Source: Vibrio algarum
GTDB taxonomy: Bacteria; Pseudomonadota; Gammaproteobacteria; Enterobacterales; Vibrionaceae
DNA length: 64,000 bases
Assembly (NCBI RefSeq): GCF_028204155.1
Contig: NZ_JAQLOI010000003.1
Location: forward strand, 310,001-374,000
Reading direction: 5' to 3'
Shown here: one piece after another, positions 26,083-34,755 of the stretch
Numbering within the stretch: the first letter of the stretch is position 1
Layout: the number at the start of each line of letters is the position of its first letter
Position numbers and translations under genes: made by a program
Notes under the pieces: generated by a model
The model's database searches: none
Seen by the model: the letters and a program-made list of their open reading frames with translations, nothing else
Told to the model about the DNA's origin: nothing

Positions 26083-27122
26083 AACGGCTCCATATCTTGA
26101 TTGATTGCCACTAGCGCACTTTCCAGTTTGTCCCATTGAAATACATTCGCTGGCAACCCAAATCTCACTGCATTATTTTCATCACAAAGCCGCGTAAAGA
26201 CCTGATTTTGGCAAAGCTTATCGTGCAAATATGGGGCATTCTCCACATAGACAGTGGTAAACAGGGCTGTACCTTCAAAATCAGAAGTTAAATAGTGACT
26301 CAACAGCGTCTTTAATCTACTCGACGCTTTCTCTATTTTTTTAGATGCTTTGTTTTGCCATTCATGATCAACGAGGGCATGCTTTACTACCCAACGACTT
26401 GGGCCAGTAACGGTCCAAGGTCCTAGTCGCTCTGCCACGTTATTTTTTAAGGGTTCAGTAGCAAAAAGAAAACCCACTCTTGCTCCCGCCAAGCCAAAAA
26501 ACTTGCCTATGGAACGTAAAACGATTAAGTTTTTTAGATCATTGATCACCGAAAGTAGGCTTTTTTCAGGATGGATATCGATGAAGGCTTCATCCACAAT
26601 CAAAATGCCATTTTTTTGAGCTAGCTCGTGGTGTATTGTTAATAAATAGTCAACATCACATTGATATCCCGTTGGGTTATTGGGATTAATGATCACGACT
26701 ACATCACATTGCTTTATCTGCTCAGAAGAAAGCCTATCGTCATACCAAATAACTTCCCACGCATCAATTTCGCTACCAGACCGATTTTTACACCACGCAT
26801 GTTGGTGTTCTTTGTAGCCGACTTTTGGCAATGCTACGACACCGGTTCTACCACCACGAAATTGCTTCACAGTATCAGGTAAAAGCATAATTGCCGCTTG
26901 AGAACCAGCAACCGCTAGTGGCTCTTCCGGTGACTGATAGTAGTTTTTTGCCGCGACTTCTAATCCATCATTTTCCTGAGGCAATTGGTTCCAAACTGAA
27001 ATTGGTAAGTCACTGACCGGATAAGTGTAAGGACTGACACCAGTAGATAAATCTACCCATTGGTCAATTTCCCCACCGTAGCGCCTCGCTATTTGAAGCA
27101 AATCTCCACCATGTTTTATCAT
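26079..27122 (-). CDS. cobD: L-threonine-phosphate decarboxylase
   Basis: A PLP-dependent class I aminotransferase-fold enzyme, 347 residues, that makes (R)-1-amino-2-propanol O-phosphate. Visible motifs are MIKHGGDLLQIARRYG at the N-terminus, ININPNNPTGY-type VVIINPNNPTGYQ, ILIVDEAFIDIHPEKS and the PLP-Lys region VLRSIGKFFGLAGARVGF. Its product is joined to cobyric acid by CbiB, whose gene is immediately upstream. It needs phospho-threonine, but no threonine kinase (pduX) is visible in the window. Confidence 0.92.
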   Translation of the reverse strand: MIKHGGDLLQIARRYGGEIDQWVDLSTGVSPYTYPVSDLPISVWNQLPQENDGLEVAAKNYYQSPEEPLAVAGSQAAIMLLPDTVKQFRGGRTGVVALPKVGYKEHQHAWCKNRSGSEIDAWEVIWYDDRLSSEQIKQCDVVVIINPNNPTGYQCDVDYLLTIHHELAQKNGILIVDEAFIDIHPEKSLLSVINDLKNLIVLRSIGKFFGLAGARVGFLFATEPLKNNVAERLGPWTVTGPSRWVVKHALVDHEWQNKASKKIEKASSRLKTLLSHYLTSDFEGTALFTTVYVENAPYLHDKLCQNQVFTRLCDENNAVRFGLPANVFQWDKLESALVAINQDMEPL

Positions 27123-27124
27123 CG

Positions 27125-28090
27125 CTAAACCCCCGCTATTGCGGTTACAATTAAGACATAACTCAAAGCAAAACTTCCTCTGCTAATAAGTTGATTCGCC
27201 TTAGGTATTACATGCCATGTTGCGAGCTCTCCGCATCCCATCGGTTTCTTATCGTGTAAAACACCGTGGTAATAAGTTGGTCCGCCTATAATGACATTCA
27301 ATGCCCCTGCCCCAGCGGTCATAACAACTCCCCCATTAGGGCTGCTGCACTGTTTAGCTTGAGTTCGCCAACACGTTGTCGCTTTATTAAAGTGCCCTTG
27401 AAATGCATAAATAGTGGCGGTGAGCCTGGCGGGGAACCAACCTAAAATGTCATCGGTTTTGGCAGTGAAACGACCAAAGTTAAGATATTGCTCAGTTTTA
27501 TATCCCCACATCGCATCTAACGTATTAGCTAAGCGAAATAACACAGCCCCGGGAGCACCTAAAACGATGAACCAAAAGATGGGAGCAAACACCGCGTCAT
27601 TGCCATTTTCCAGCACTGATTCAATCGTGGAAGAAGTGATATTTTGCTCACTCATGTCTTCAGTATTACGACTGACTATCAAAGAAACCTGAGAACGAGC
27701 CGCTGTGATATCTTTTGCCTGCAATGGTTTATATATATTATCTGCGTGCTCTATGAGGCTTCGCCCACCTAATGTTAGGTAGACAAGAACCGTACTGAGC
27801 ACCATATATAAAACCAATGATAGTTGCGCAGCTTGCACCAACAAGGCAACTGTCGTTGCCGTGACCGGTATAACCGCCATTACCCACGCGGCAATCCCTT
27901 GCTGCCTTACAGTAAGGTAGTTCAGTTTTCTGGCGCTGATTTCTATTTTTGAAACCAACCATCCAAACCCGACTAAAGGATGAAATTTTGTGGGTTCACC
28001 GAGTAATCTATCCATCCAGAGCGCAAAAAGTAATATCAGCGCACTGAGAAACATAGAGTGTCCGATAGCAAGTTCTGTATTAAGCAACAT
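27125..28090 (-). CDS. cbiB: Adenosylcobinamide-phosphate synthase
   Basis: A membrane protein of 321 residues with several hydrophobic segments. Family motifs are LLFALWMDRLLGEPTKFHPLVGFG, SLIVSRNTEDMSEQNITSSTIES, NGNDAVFAPIFW, NTLDAMWGYKTEQYLNFGRF and NGGVVMTAGAGALNV. It condenses adenosylcobyric acid with aminopropanol phosphate. Its start overlaps the end of the methyltransferase gene upstream by 11 bases. Confidence 0.94.
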   Translation of the reverse strand: MLLNTELAIGHSMFLSALILLFALWMDRLLGEPTKFHPLVGFGWLVSKIEISARKLNYLTVRQQGIAAWVMAVIPVTATTVALLVQAAQLSLVLYMVLSTVLVYLTLGGRSLIEHADNIYKPLQAKDITAARSQVSLIVSRNTEDMSEQNITSSTIESVLENGNDAVFAPIFWFIVLGAPGAVLFRLANTLDAMWGYKTEQYLNFGRFTAKTDDILGWFPARLTATIYAFQGHFNKATTCWRTQAKQCSSPNGGVVMTAGAGALNVIIGGPTYYHGVLHDKKPMGCGELATWHVIPKANQLISRGSFALSYVLIVTAIAGV

Positions 28091-29453
28091 GCGAGCGCTC
28101 GTAGGATTGGCTCAACTCAGAATCATCAATAAAGTCAGGAATATCATTCTCATTTAAAATGTAGTTATTCATTAACGCCCAAGTTCTTGCTTGATCATTA
28201 AGAGGCACTATTTGAGTCTTTTGCAAAAGGTCAGGATTTTGCTGAATAAGTGATTGAGCAATAAGCACATCATCAACTAATAACCAATCTATGTTGGGTA
28301 GTGCGTAAGCGAGTGGTTGTTTTTTATAACGACCGACCAAATATGTATGTTCAACAATAGCAAGGCTTCTCGCTTCATCGACCGTCAATTTGAGCGACTT
28401 GTCTGAAATATTGGCGCAGTTAATACCTATCTTACGCAAAGCCCTACGAACTGCACTGCTTTGACTGCCCATTGGCATTGCAAACTGTCTTATATCAAAG
28501 CGATACTTTTCAATCGCCTGTCGCCAAAGAGTGAACGAAGTAAAGTCCAAAAACGATAATTCGCTTTGGCTCGCTAAAAAATGTAGATCCTCTTCCTCTA
28601 ACAAAGAATCTGTTGGTAGTTGAGCGATTTCAATCACTTCTCCACCTTGTTCTTTCAATAATTTAGATTCTGAATATTGGCCACATACCAAAAAACTCAC
28701 TCCTGTGAAGGGTAATAAACTACGCCAATCTAATTCGCTGCTTTGAGAAACCACATCGCCAATAATGGTTAACGCAGGCCCAGTAAGCTCATTGTTTTCA
28801 ATTTTTTCACCTATGGTTGCAAGTGTTGCTATCAGGCAAGTATGATCAGCACGTGTAGCGGAACTGATTAACGCGATAGGCGTATTGGGATCTCGCCCAT
28901 TATTCATTAAATTTACTGCATGCTGTGCGAGCTTTTTCGCCCCCATATATAAAACCAATGTACCTCCAGCACGCCCAAGTTCTCCCCAAGAGGCAATCGT
29001 TTTAGAATGCTCATGCCCACTGACAAACGTCACACTGGACGCAATACCACCACTGGTTAATGGAAAACCAGAATAAGAAGCGGCACCTAATGCGGCCGTG
29101 ATTCCAGGTACAATTTCGTAAGCTATGCCATGTTGTTTAAGATCTCGGCATTCCTCTGTAGTCCGACCAAATATGCAGGGATCTCCTGACTTTAATCGCG
29201 CAACAGTTTTACCCGCTAATGCGAACTCCATCACGTCTGGGTGCATATCATAGGTAATATGCCCACCCTGATAACCACGATATCCAACCTGATGGAGCTG
29301 AACATTACTTGGAATCATTGCAAGAATTGCAGGGGCAACAAGCTTGTCATAACAGACGACGTCACAATCACTAAGCAACTGTTTGGCACGACAGGTAAGC
29401 AAACCTGGATCGCCCGGCCCAGCACCAATTAAATAGACTTTACCTTTGTTCAT
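28080..29453 (-). CDS. cobA: Uroporphyrinogen-III C-methyltransferase fused to a HemD-like domain
   Basis: Residues 1-240 are a SUMT: YLIGAGPGDPGLLTCRAKQLL, DVVCYDKLV, RLKSGDPCIFGR, VPGITAALGAASYSGFPLT and LYMGAKKL. It methylates C2 and C7 of uroporphyrinogen III to make precorrin-2. The remaining ~215 residues look like a divergent uroporphyrinogen-III synthase (HemD) fold, as in SUMT-HemD fusions of some Firmicutes, but similarity is weak and activity is uncertain. It overlaps both neighbours slightly. Confidence 0.85.
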   Translation of the reverse strand: MNKGKVYLIGAGPGDPGLLTCRAKQLLSDCDVVCYDKLVAPAILAMIPSNVQLHQVGYRGYQGGHITYDMHPDVMEFALAGKTVARLKSGDPCIFGRTTEECRDLKQHGIAYEIVPGITAALGAASYSGFPLTSGGIASSVTFVSGHEHSKTIASWGELGRAGGTLVLYMGAKKLAQHAVNLMNNGRDPNTPIALISSATRADHTCLIATLATIGEKIENNELTGPALTIIGDVVSQSSELDWRSLLPFTGVSFLVCGQYSESKLLKEQGGEVIEIAQLPTDSLLEEEDLHFLASQSELSFLDFTSFTLWRQAIEKYRFDIRQFAMPMGSQSSAVRRALRKIGINCANISDKSLKLTVDEARSLAIVEHTYLVGRYKKQPLAYALPNIDWLLVDDVLIAQSLIQQNPDLLQKTQIVPLNDQARTWALMNNYILNENDIPDFIDDSELSQSYERSHVA

Positions 29454-30234
29454 TACTAATCTCCTTTTCTAACTCAACAACTTTTGCTTTTCGACATGCG
29501 TGAGAGAACGTCGGGTCGTACAATTTTGAATCAACAAAATCATCAATCGCAAATACCTTGCTTACAATGATCATGGCGGTAGAGCGAATATTGGCTTCGT
29601 GCATTTTGTCTGCAATATCAGCAAGAGTACCGCGAAGTATTCTTTGCTCAGGATGAGACGCTTTTTCTACCACCGCGACTGGCCAGTTCTGGGGATAGAC
29701 ATCACTCAATTCACGTACTACTTTTCTTATCAATGTCGCACTTAAAAACAGACACAATGTTGCTTCATGTTTGGCTAACGATTTTAAGTTTTCTTTGTCC
29801 GGTACCGGAGTACGACCAGAGGCACGGCTTAGGATGATGGTTTGGCACTCTTCAGGTAGTGTTAGCTCTTGACCAAGTGCTGCCGCTGATGCTTGAAACG
29901 AAGAAACACCTGGAATGACCTTCCAATCTATGCCTAATTTGTTTAGTCGACGAGTCTGTTCAGCCAATGATGAATAGATAGATAAATCACCCGTTTGAAC
30001 ACGAGCCACATCCTGCCCATTTTCAAAAGCATCTGTATAAACTTTGGTAATTTCATCAAGGTCCATATCCGCGGAGTTATGTACCTGTGCATCGGGATGC
30101 GCGCGCTGTATGACCGCTTTAGGTACCAAGCTGCCTGCATAGAGAATTACCGGGCAACGCTCAACGAGTTTGGCACCTTTAACCGTTATTAGGTCTGGGT
30201 CACCGGGACCTGCGCCAATAAAAAAGACTGTCAT
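29440..30234 (-). CDS. cbiF: Cobalt-precorrin-4 C11-methyltransferase
   Basis: A 264-residue SAM-dependent tetrapyrrole methylase. It has FFIGAGPGDPDLITVKGAKLV, ILYAGSLVP, the CbiF/CobM-type VARVQTGDLSIYSSLAEQ, and IPGVSSFQASAAALGQELTLPE with SRASGRTPVP. It methylates C11 of (cobalt-)precorrin-4. The coding sequence abuts cbiH with a one-base overlap and overlaps cobA by 14 bases. Confidence 0.93.
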   Translation of the reverse strand: MTVFFIGAGPGDPDLITVKGAKLVERCPVILYAGSLVPKAVIQRAHPDAQVHNSADMDLDEITKVYTDAFENGQDVARVQTGDLSIYSSLAEQTRRLNKLGIDWKVIPGVSSFQASAAALGQELTLPEECQTIILSRASGRTPVPDKENLKSLAKHEATLCLFLSATLIRKVVRELSDVYPQNWPVAVVEKASHPEQRILRGTLADIADKMHEANIRSTAMIIVSKVFAIDDFVDSKLYDPTFSHACRKAKVVELEKEISNEQR

Positions 30235-31052
30235 TATTCCACCTCATTTACTTTATGATTTTTAATCAATGAACGTCCTGGAATTTGACCTTCTCGTGTC
30301 TCTCCATCGTCCAACGTATATTTGTTTTTGTATCCTCGCGGGGTCACTATCCAATTATCGAAACGATAACTGCTGTTGTTCCCGACGATAACGGCCGCAT
30401 TCATACCAAAATCCAAATTAGTAAATGACTCTAGCGTCGATAACTGGACCGACTGCTCTTCACGATAAGCGGCATTGACCACTGCAACCGGCGTTTCTGG
30501 GTCGCGATATTTGAGTAAAATTTGTTGGGCTTCTAAGATATGATTTTGACGTTTCTTAGAGCGCGGGTTATAAAACGTCACAGCAAAATCTGCCATCGCT
30601 GCCGCTTCAATGCGTTTAGTAATGACCTGCCAAGGTGTCAATAAATCAGAGAGCGAAATAGTACAACTATCGTGCCCTAATGGCGCCCCGACCAAAGAAG
30701 CACATGCATTAGCAGCCGTAATCCCAGGAATTGTCTCTACTTCTATCTGTATAGATTGAGTAGAAAGTAGCTCGAAAATAAGCGGGGCCATAGCATACAT
30801 TCCGGCGTCCCCAGAGCACACCAACGCTACATTTTTACCTTCCTGAACATGTTGAATGGCTGAATCAGCTCTTTGCCACTCTTTTGTCATACCTGTTCTC
30901 ACCAACGCTTGTTGGTCAATAAGTGTCGACACCATCTTCACGTAGGGGCCGTAACCCACAACAACGTCAGCACTTTTTACAACCTGTTGTGCTTTGACGG
31001 ACATTAAATCTAGACTGCCGGGACCTAACCCGACCAATGATAATTTAGCCAC
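30234..31052 (-). CDS. cbiH: Cobalt-precorrin-3 C17-methyltransferase (ring contraction)
   Basis: A 272-residue tetrapyrrole methylase of the CbiH/CobJ group. Motifs are LVGLGPGSLDLMSVKAQQVV, DVVVGYGPYVKMV, ALVCSGDAGMYAMAPL, IPGITAANACASLVGAPLGHDSCTISLSDLLTPW (the SLSDLLTPW stretch marks CbiH/CobJ), and FAVTFYNPRSKKR. It methylates C17 and contracts the ring. There is no monooxygenase-type CobG nearby, and a cbiG is adjacent, so the oxygen-independent pathway applies. Confidence 0.94.
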   Translation of the reverse strand: MAKLSLVGLGPGSLDLMSVKAQQVVKSADVVVGYGPYVKMVSTLIDQQALVRTGMTKEWQRADSAIQHVQEGKNVALVCSGDAGMYAMAPLIFELLSTQSIQIEVETIPGITAANACASLVGAPLGHDSCTISLSDLLTPWQVITKRIEAAAMADFAVTFYNPRSKKRQNHILEAQQILLKYRDPETPVAVVNAAYREEQSVQLSTLESFTNLDFGMNAAVIVGNNSSYRFDNWIVTPRGYKNKYTLDDGETREGQIPGRSLIKNHKVNEVE

Positions 31053-32736
31053 AATGTGTCTCCTTGGCAGGGCTTTCTACAGCCGCAAAATATTTTTGTT
31101 CAACAACATGCTCAACAGGACGACGTTCAGCCAGAGCCGCGAACAGTTCACGCCACTGATTCTCTGAAAAATCCTCTACGTTTCTGAGCCATTGCGCATT
31201 ATTGACTAAAGAGGCTTCTGAATTTTCATCCTTAAAAGGACGCTCATAAATCACTAAGGTAGAACGGTTCCGGCAGGAACCCACACACATGGTTCGGCTA
31301 ATTTTGATCCTGCGGTCACCGGTAGATAAGCCCATGTTTTTAACTAGACCTCTTAAGTCATGAGCAAGATTTTTACTGCCAGCTTTCGCACAGCGTTTGC
31401 CCTCACACAAAAGAATATGATGGCGATGAAAAAGCATTGGCCGTTCAAGATCCACATGTTTTGGTTTGCACTCAAAACCTTTTGCTACTTCATTACCGTA
31501 GGCGTTTACTTTCTCTTTAATAGAATGTGGGTTTTCATCACCATGACGACCTTCTCCACCATGTTTCACTTGCCCATGCCAGTTCTTTCTCTTTTGCTGA
31601 ACTAAAGATTCACTGAACTCACGTCGACAACAGGCAATAGTCATGTTGAAACCATCTTGTTTAAATGCCCACTTAGCTACTACTAATTGATTGGTTTTAC
31701 TAAGCTTTAACGCAGCCGCTTCCGCAACAGAATTGCTTCCCGTCACTTTTTTAACGTAATCAGATGGATTTTCTATACCAGCAATGTCATCAAGTTCTTC
31801 CGCGGCGAAAGTAACGAAGGGCCACTGTTTTAGTTGGGACAATTCCAACAAGCCATCTTCATCGGCTTTTAGGTCGATACTCGCTAGAGAATGTACCGAG
31901 TCTAAGGACAAATTGAACCTTGCACTGAACGCCCGTATTCCTGCCTTCAGAGTCGACAATGGTGTATTTCGATCACATCCAATCCCTAAAATTAGGGACT
32001 TAGGACGCCAAAGCACTAATTTGTTTTGCCATTCGTTTTTTAGCCGTTCTTTACCATCATCTCGTTCGGTATTATTGATATCTTTGAGTCTGTCACTGAT
32101 TAAAACAGCCCCGCGGTATTTAGCGCTGTCTATACCATCTAATTGATGACTACAGAGAATATTAGCGGGCATACGTTTGTCGTACTTCCACCAGTTTTTC
32201 TCTCCGCTTTCTTGAACAATAATGATAGGTTCATCGTTTACTACGGCAGCGGAAACTGGCGTAATTGCAGACTCAGAAAGAGGATCTAGGTACCACCCAA
32301 ATGGAGCACCGAGCATATCCACAGAAACACTCTCTGATACATCTGACGCTGTGGTTATTACAGGTGTCGCTTTAACAATATGAGCAACGCGCACGGTCAG
32401 ATCATTTGCCCCTCCACGATGACCAGACAACATTGAAATCGCAAAATTTGCTTGTTCATCTACGCAGACTACCGCCGGATCTTCTTTCTTATCTTTTATT
32501 AGTGGGCTTATCATCCGCGTAACAATACCCGTTGCACAGATAAAGATATGCCCATCATATTGGCTAAATTTTTCAGCCACAAAGTGCGAAAGGGGCAGTG
32601 TCAGGCGTTGTGCGTCTTTTGAATCAAATTTCGCTGCGTCCGAAACATACAGGTCAGCAAAAGGCAGCGATTTAATAAGGCGCTTGCCTTGCTTCGCTCC
32701 ATTAACCGTAATCGCGTAAATAGCTAGCTTCATCAT
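31045..32736 (-). CDS. cbiG: Cobalt-precorrin-5A hydrolase fused to a [2Fe-2S] ferredoxin-like domain
   Basis: The first ~370 residues are CbiG: HIFICATGIVTRMISPLIKDKKEDPAVVCVDEQ, FAISMLSGHRGGANDLTVRVA, LILGIGCDRNTP and the C-terminal GSNSVAEAAAL. This enzyme opens the delta-lactone of cobalt-precorrin-5A and releases acetaldehyde. A His-rich linker (about 385-430, with NWHGQVKHGGEGRHGDENPH and FHRHH) leads to a thioredoxin-like ferredoxin domain with CEGKRC and CVGSC, the four-Cys pattern of [2Fe-2S] thioredoxin-like ferredoxins. At 563 residues it is well above normal CbiG (~350). The added domain might supply electrons or handle cobalt; this is inference. Confidence 0.9.
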   Translation of the reverse strand: MMKLAIYAITVNGAKQGKRLIKSLPFADLYVSDAAKFDSKDAQRLTLPLSHFVAEKFSQYDGHIFICATGIVTRMISPLIKDKKEDPAVVCVDEQANFAISMLSGHRGGANDLTVRVAHIVKATPVITTASDVSESVSVDMLGAPFGWYLDPLSESAITPVSAAVVNDEPIIIVQESGEKNWWKYDKRMPANILCSHQLDGIDSAKYRGAVLISDRLKDINNTERDDGKERLKNEWQNKLVLWRPKSLILGIGCDRNTPLSTLKAGIRAFSARFNLSLDSVHSLASIDLKADEDGLLELSQLKQWPFVTFAAEELDDIAGIENPSDYVKKVTGSNSVAEAAALKLSKTNQLVVAKWAFKQDGFNMTIACCRREFSESLVQQKRKNWHGQVKHGGEGRHGDENPHSIKEKVNAYGNEVAKGFECKPKHVDLERPMLFHRHHILLCEGKRCAKAGSKNLAHDLRGLVKNMGLSTGDRRIKISRTMCVGSCRNRSTLVIYERPFKDENSEASLVNNAQWLRNVEDFSENQWRELFAALAERRPVEHVVEQKYFAAVESPAKETHCG

Positions 32737-32744
32737 TGTCCTAC

Positions 32745-33509
32745 TTACGCAGCATTAGAAGTGCCGCGAAGCACTCCTTTGCGAGAGCGGATTGAGATCT
32801 GTACCATGGAGAAATAACGATGTTCCTCTGGCACATCCTCTAGCTTAGTATATATTTCTTCACGGTCAGTACTGGCATGAGAGACATACGTTGCAGTATC
32901 TTCCAACCCTAGTTGTTTCAACTTTTCAGAGAGTTGCTCAATCATTCGACCTGCTTTAATCAACATAATAGTGTCGAACTCTTTTACTAAGTTTTCCAAG
33001 CAATCAATGCCATATGTCGCGGGCACAACGCAAAAACGTTCTTTACCATCAGCCAAAGGAATTTTAGTTGCAGCGGGTACTGCAGTTATAGAGGTAACTC
33101 CCGGGACAATAACGGGAACAACTTGCGGAGCTATTTCTGCCAATTCTTCTTGGATGTAAGCCCATGTACTAAATACTGATGGATCTCCTTCAGTAACAAA
33201 TGCCACTGACTTTCCCTGCTTTAAGCGGTCAAGAATGGTTTCAGCAGCTGTACGCCATGCTGGTACATTTTTCGAGGCATCGCGAGTCATGGGAAAATGC
33301 AGAAAACAACGTTCCGCACTAATTTGCTCTTCTTGTATTGCTCCAGTGACAATTTCCCAAGCAAAAGAATCAGCTTGGCCCTTAGTTTTTTCTGGAATGG
33401 CTAATACGTCGACTTCCTGTATCAGGCGAACAGCTTTAAGCGTTAGTAGTTCGCTGTCGCCCGTACCGATACCAACGGAATATAGCTGACCTAGTTGGTT
33501 AGCACTCAT
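32745..33509 (-). CDS. cbiL: Cobalt-precorrin-2 C20-methyltransferase
   Basis: A 254-residue SAM-dependent methylase of the CbiL/CobI group. It has LYSVGIGTGDSELLTLKAVRLIQEVDVLAIPEK, VAFVTEGDPSVFSTWAYIQEEL, VIVPGVTSITAVPAATKIPLADGKE and DTIMLIKAGRM. It methylates C20 of cobalt-precorrin-2 (factor II). It overlaps the cbiET stop by one base. Confidence 0.94.
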   Translation of the reverse strand: MSANQLGQLYSVGIGTGDSELLTLKAVRLIQEVDVLAIPEKTKGQADSFAWEIVTGAIQEEQISAERCFLHFPMTRDASKNVPAWRTAAETILDRLKQGKSVAFVTEGDPSVFSTWAYIQEELAEIAPQVVPVIVPGVTSITAVPAATKIPLADGKERFCVVPATYGIDCLENLVKEFDTIMLIKAGRMIEQLSEKLKQLGLEDTATYVSHASTDREEIYTKLEDVPEEHRYFSMVQISIRSRKGVLRGTSNAA

Positions 33510-34750
33510 TATAAATTCTCCTGCAAAGTTTTGGTGACCGAAAATAGATGAATTGGGTTTTCAGCCTGATAGCGTTGATAGTGAGCAAGAGGCTGAGTTT
33601 GTGAAATATTGATAATTTGAACTGACAAAGTGAGGTCATTTTCTTTCGCCCATAAATACACTTCCGTTACGGTATCTATGGTTACTGCACTCACAACCAG
33701 ACGGCCATTGGGGTTTAGACGATGCCATGCACATGACAGGATTGAGTCCATCTCGCCTCTCGTGCCGCCAACAAAGATGGCATCTGGATTTGGTAAAGAC
33801 TTCAAGCACTGCGGTGCCTTTTCACAAATAAGCGCAACATTATCTGTAGCATGAACTTGTTTATTGCTTTTTATTACGTGAAAACAAGGTTCATTACACT
33901 CCACGGCGAAAACTTGACCTTTCCATGCAAGTTTGCCTGCCTCGATAGCCACTGAACCAGAACCAGAACCGATATCCCATACTGTTGCTTCAGGTTGAAT
34001 ACTTAAACTAGTGACCACTAAGTTTCTCACCGCTTGTTTGGTAATAAGGCCATTTTTAGGCATGCGCTTCTCATAACTTTCATCGTTTGAAAATTGACCT
34101 TGTCCCCCCCACCTTAAATTTGAACCACGCTGGGCGACCAAAATATTGAGCGACGAAAATTCAATGCTACTATTGGCGAGTTCTTCAACGCTAAAAGACG
34201 TTATATTCTCGTCGTTGGACCCAAGATTTTCACAAACAACCAGTTTCCAATGTGTTTCATTAAATGCAGTTAAATGCTGAGCAATCACTTGTGGGGTATG
34301 TACATGATCGGTTAACAGAGCAAAGAGATCCCCCTGTTGAAGCTGACAAGATAGGCCATTTAAAATTCGAGCGTGACATGAATAAAACCGAGCATCGTTC
34401 CAAGGTAACCCTAAACGAGAAAAGGCCAATTGTGGGGAACTGACGGAAGGGATAAAACGCACCTGTTCAATACCAATTTTTTTAACTAAACTATTCCCAA
34501 TGCCGTAAAAAAGTGGGTCTCCTGACGCCAGTACTACAACGCCGCCCTCTTCGCTCTCTTCGATGACAAAATTAAGCCAACGAGAAAACCCCTGAGCCAT
34601 ATTGATAAACTCACCCTTGTATTGAGGAAACCAAGTTAAGTGTCTTGGATGCCCAGCAACAATTCTAGCGCTTGATACAGCACTGACGGCACGACTTGAT
34701 AGACTCAAGCACCCGTCTTCTGGAACACCAACCACGGTAATACTGACCAT
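33509..34750 (-). CDS. cbiET: Cobalt-precorrin-7 C5 / precorrin-6B C15 methyltransferase (CbiE-CbiT fusion)
   Basis: A 413-residue fusion, as in CobL. The N-half is a tetrapyrrole methylase (CbiE): VVGVPEDGCLSLSSRAVSAV, VVLASGDPLFYGIGNSLV and IPSVSSPQLAFSRLGLPWNDA. The C-half is a Rossmann methyltransferase (CbiT): LITKQAVRNLVVTSL, TVWDIGSGSGSVAIEAG and DAIFVGGTRGEMD. It methylates C5 and C15, with decarboxylation of the C12 acetate. It is separated from cbiC by 5 bases. Confidence 0.94.
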   Translation of the reverse strand: MVSITVVGVPEDGCLSLSSRAVSAVSSARIVAGHPRHLTWFPQYKGEFINMAQGFSRWLNFVIEESEEGGVVVLASGDPLFYGIGNSLVKKIGIEQVRFIPSVSSPQLAFSRLGLPWNDARFYSCHARILNGLSCQLQQGDLFALLTDHVHTPQVIAQHLTAFNETHWKLVVCENLGSNDENITSFSVEELANSSIEFSSLNILVAQRGSNLRWGGQGQFSNDESYEKRMPKNGLITKQAVRNLVVTSLSIQPEATVWDIGSGSGSVAIEAGKLAWKGQVFAVECNEPCFHVIKSNKQVHATDNVALICEKAPQCLKSLPNPDAIFVGGTRGEMDSILSCAWHRLNPNGRLVVSAVTIDTVTEVYLWAKENDLTLSVQIINISQTQPLAHYQRYQAENPIHLFSVTKTLQENL

Positions 34751-34755
34751 AATAT

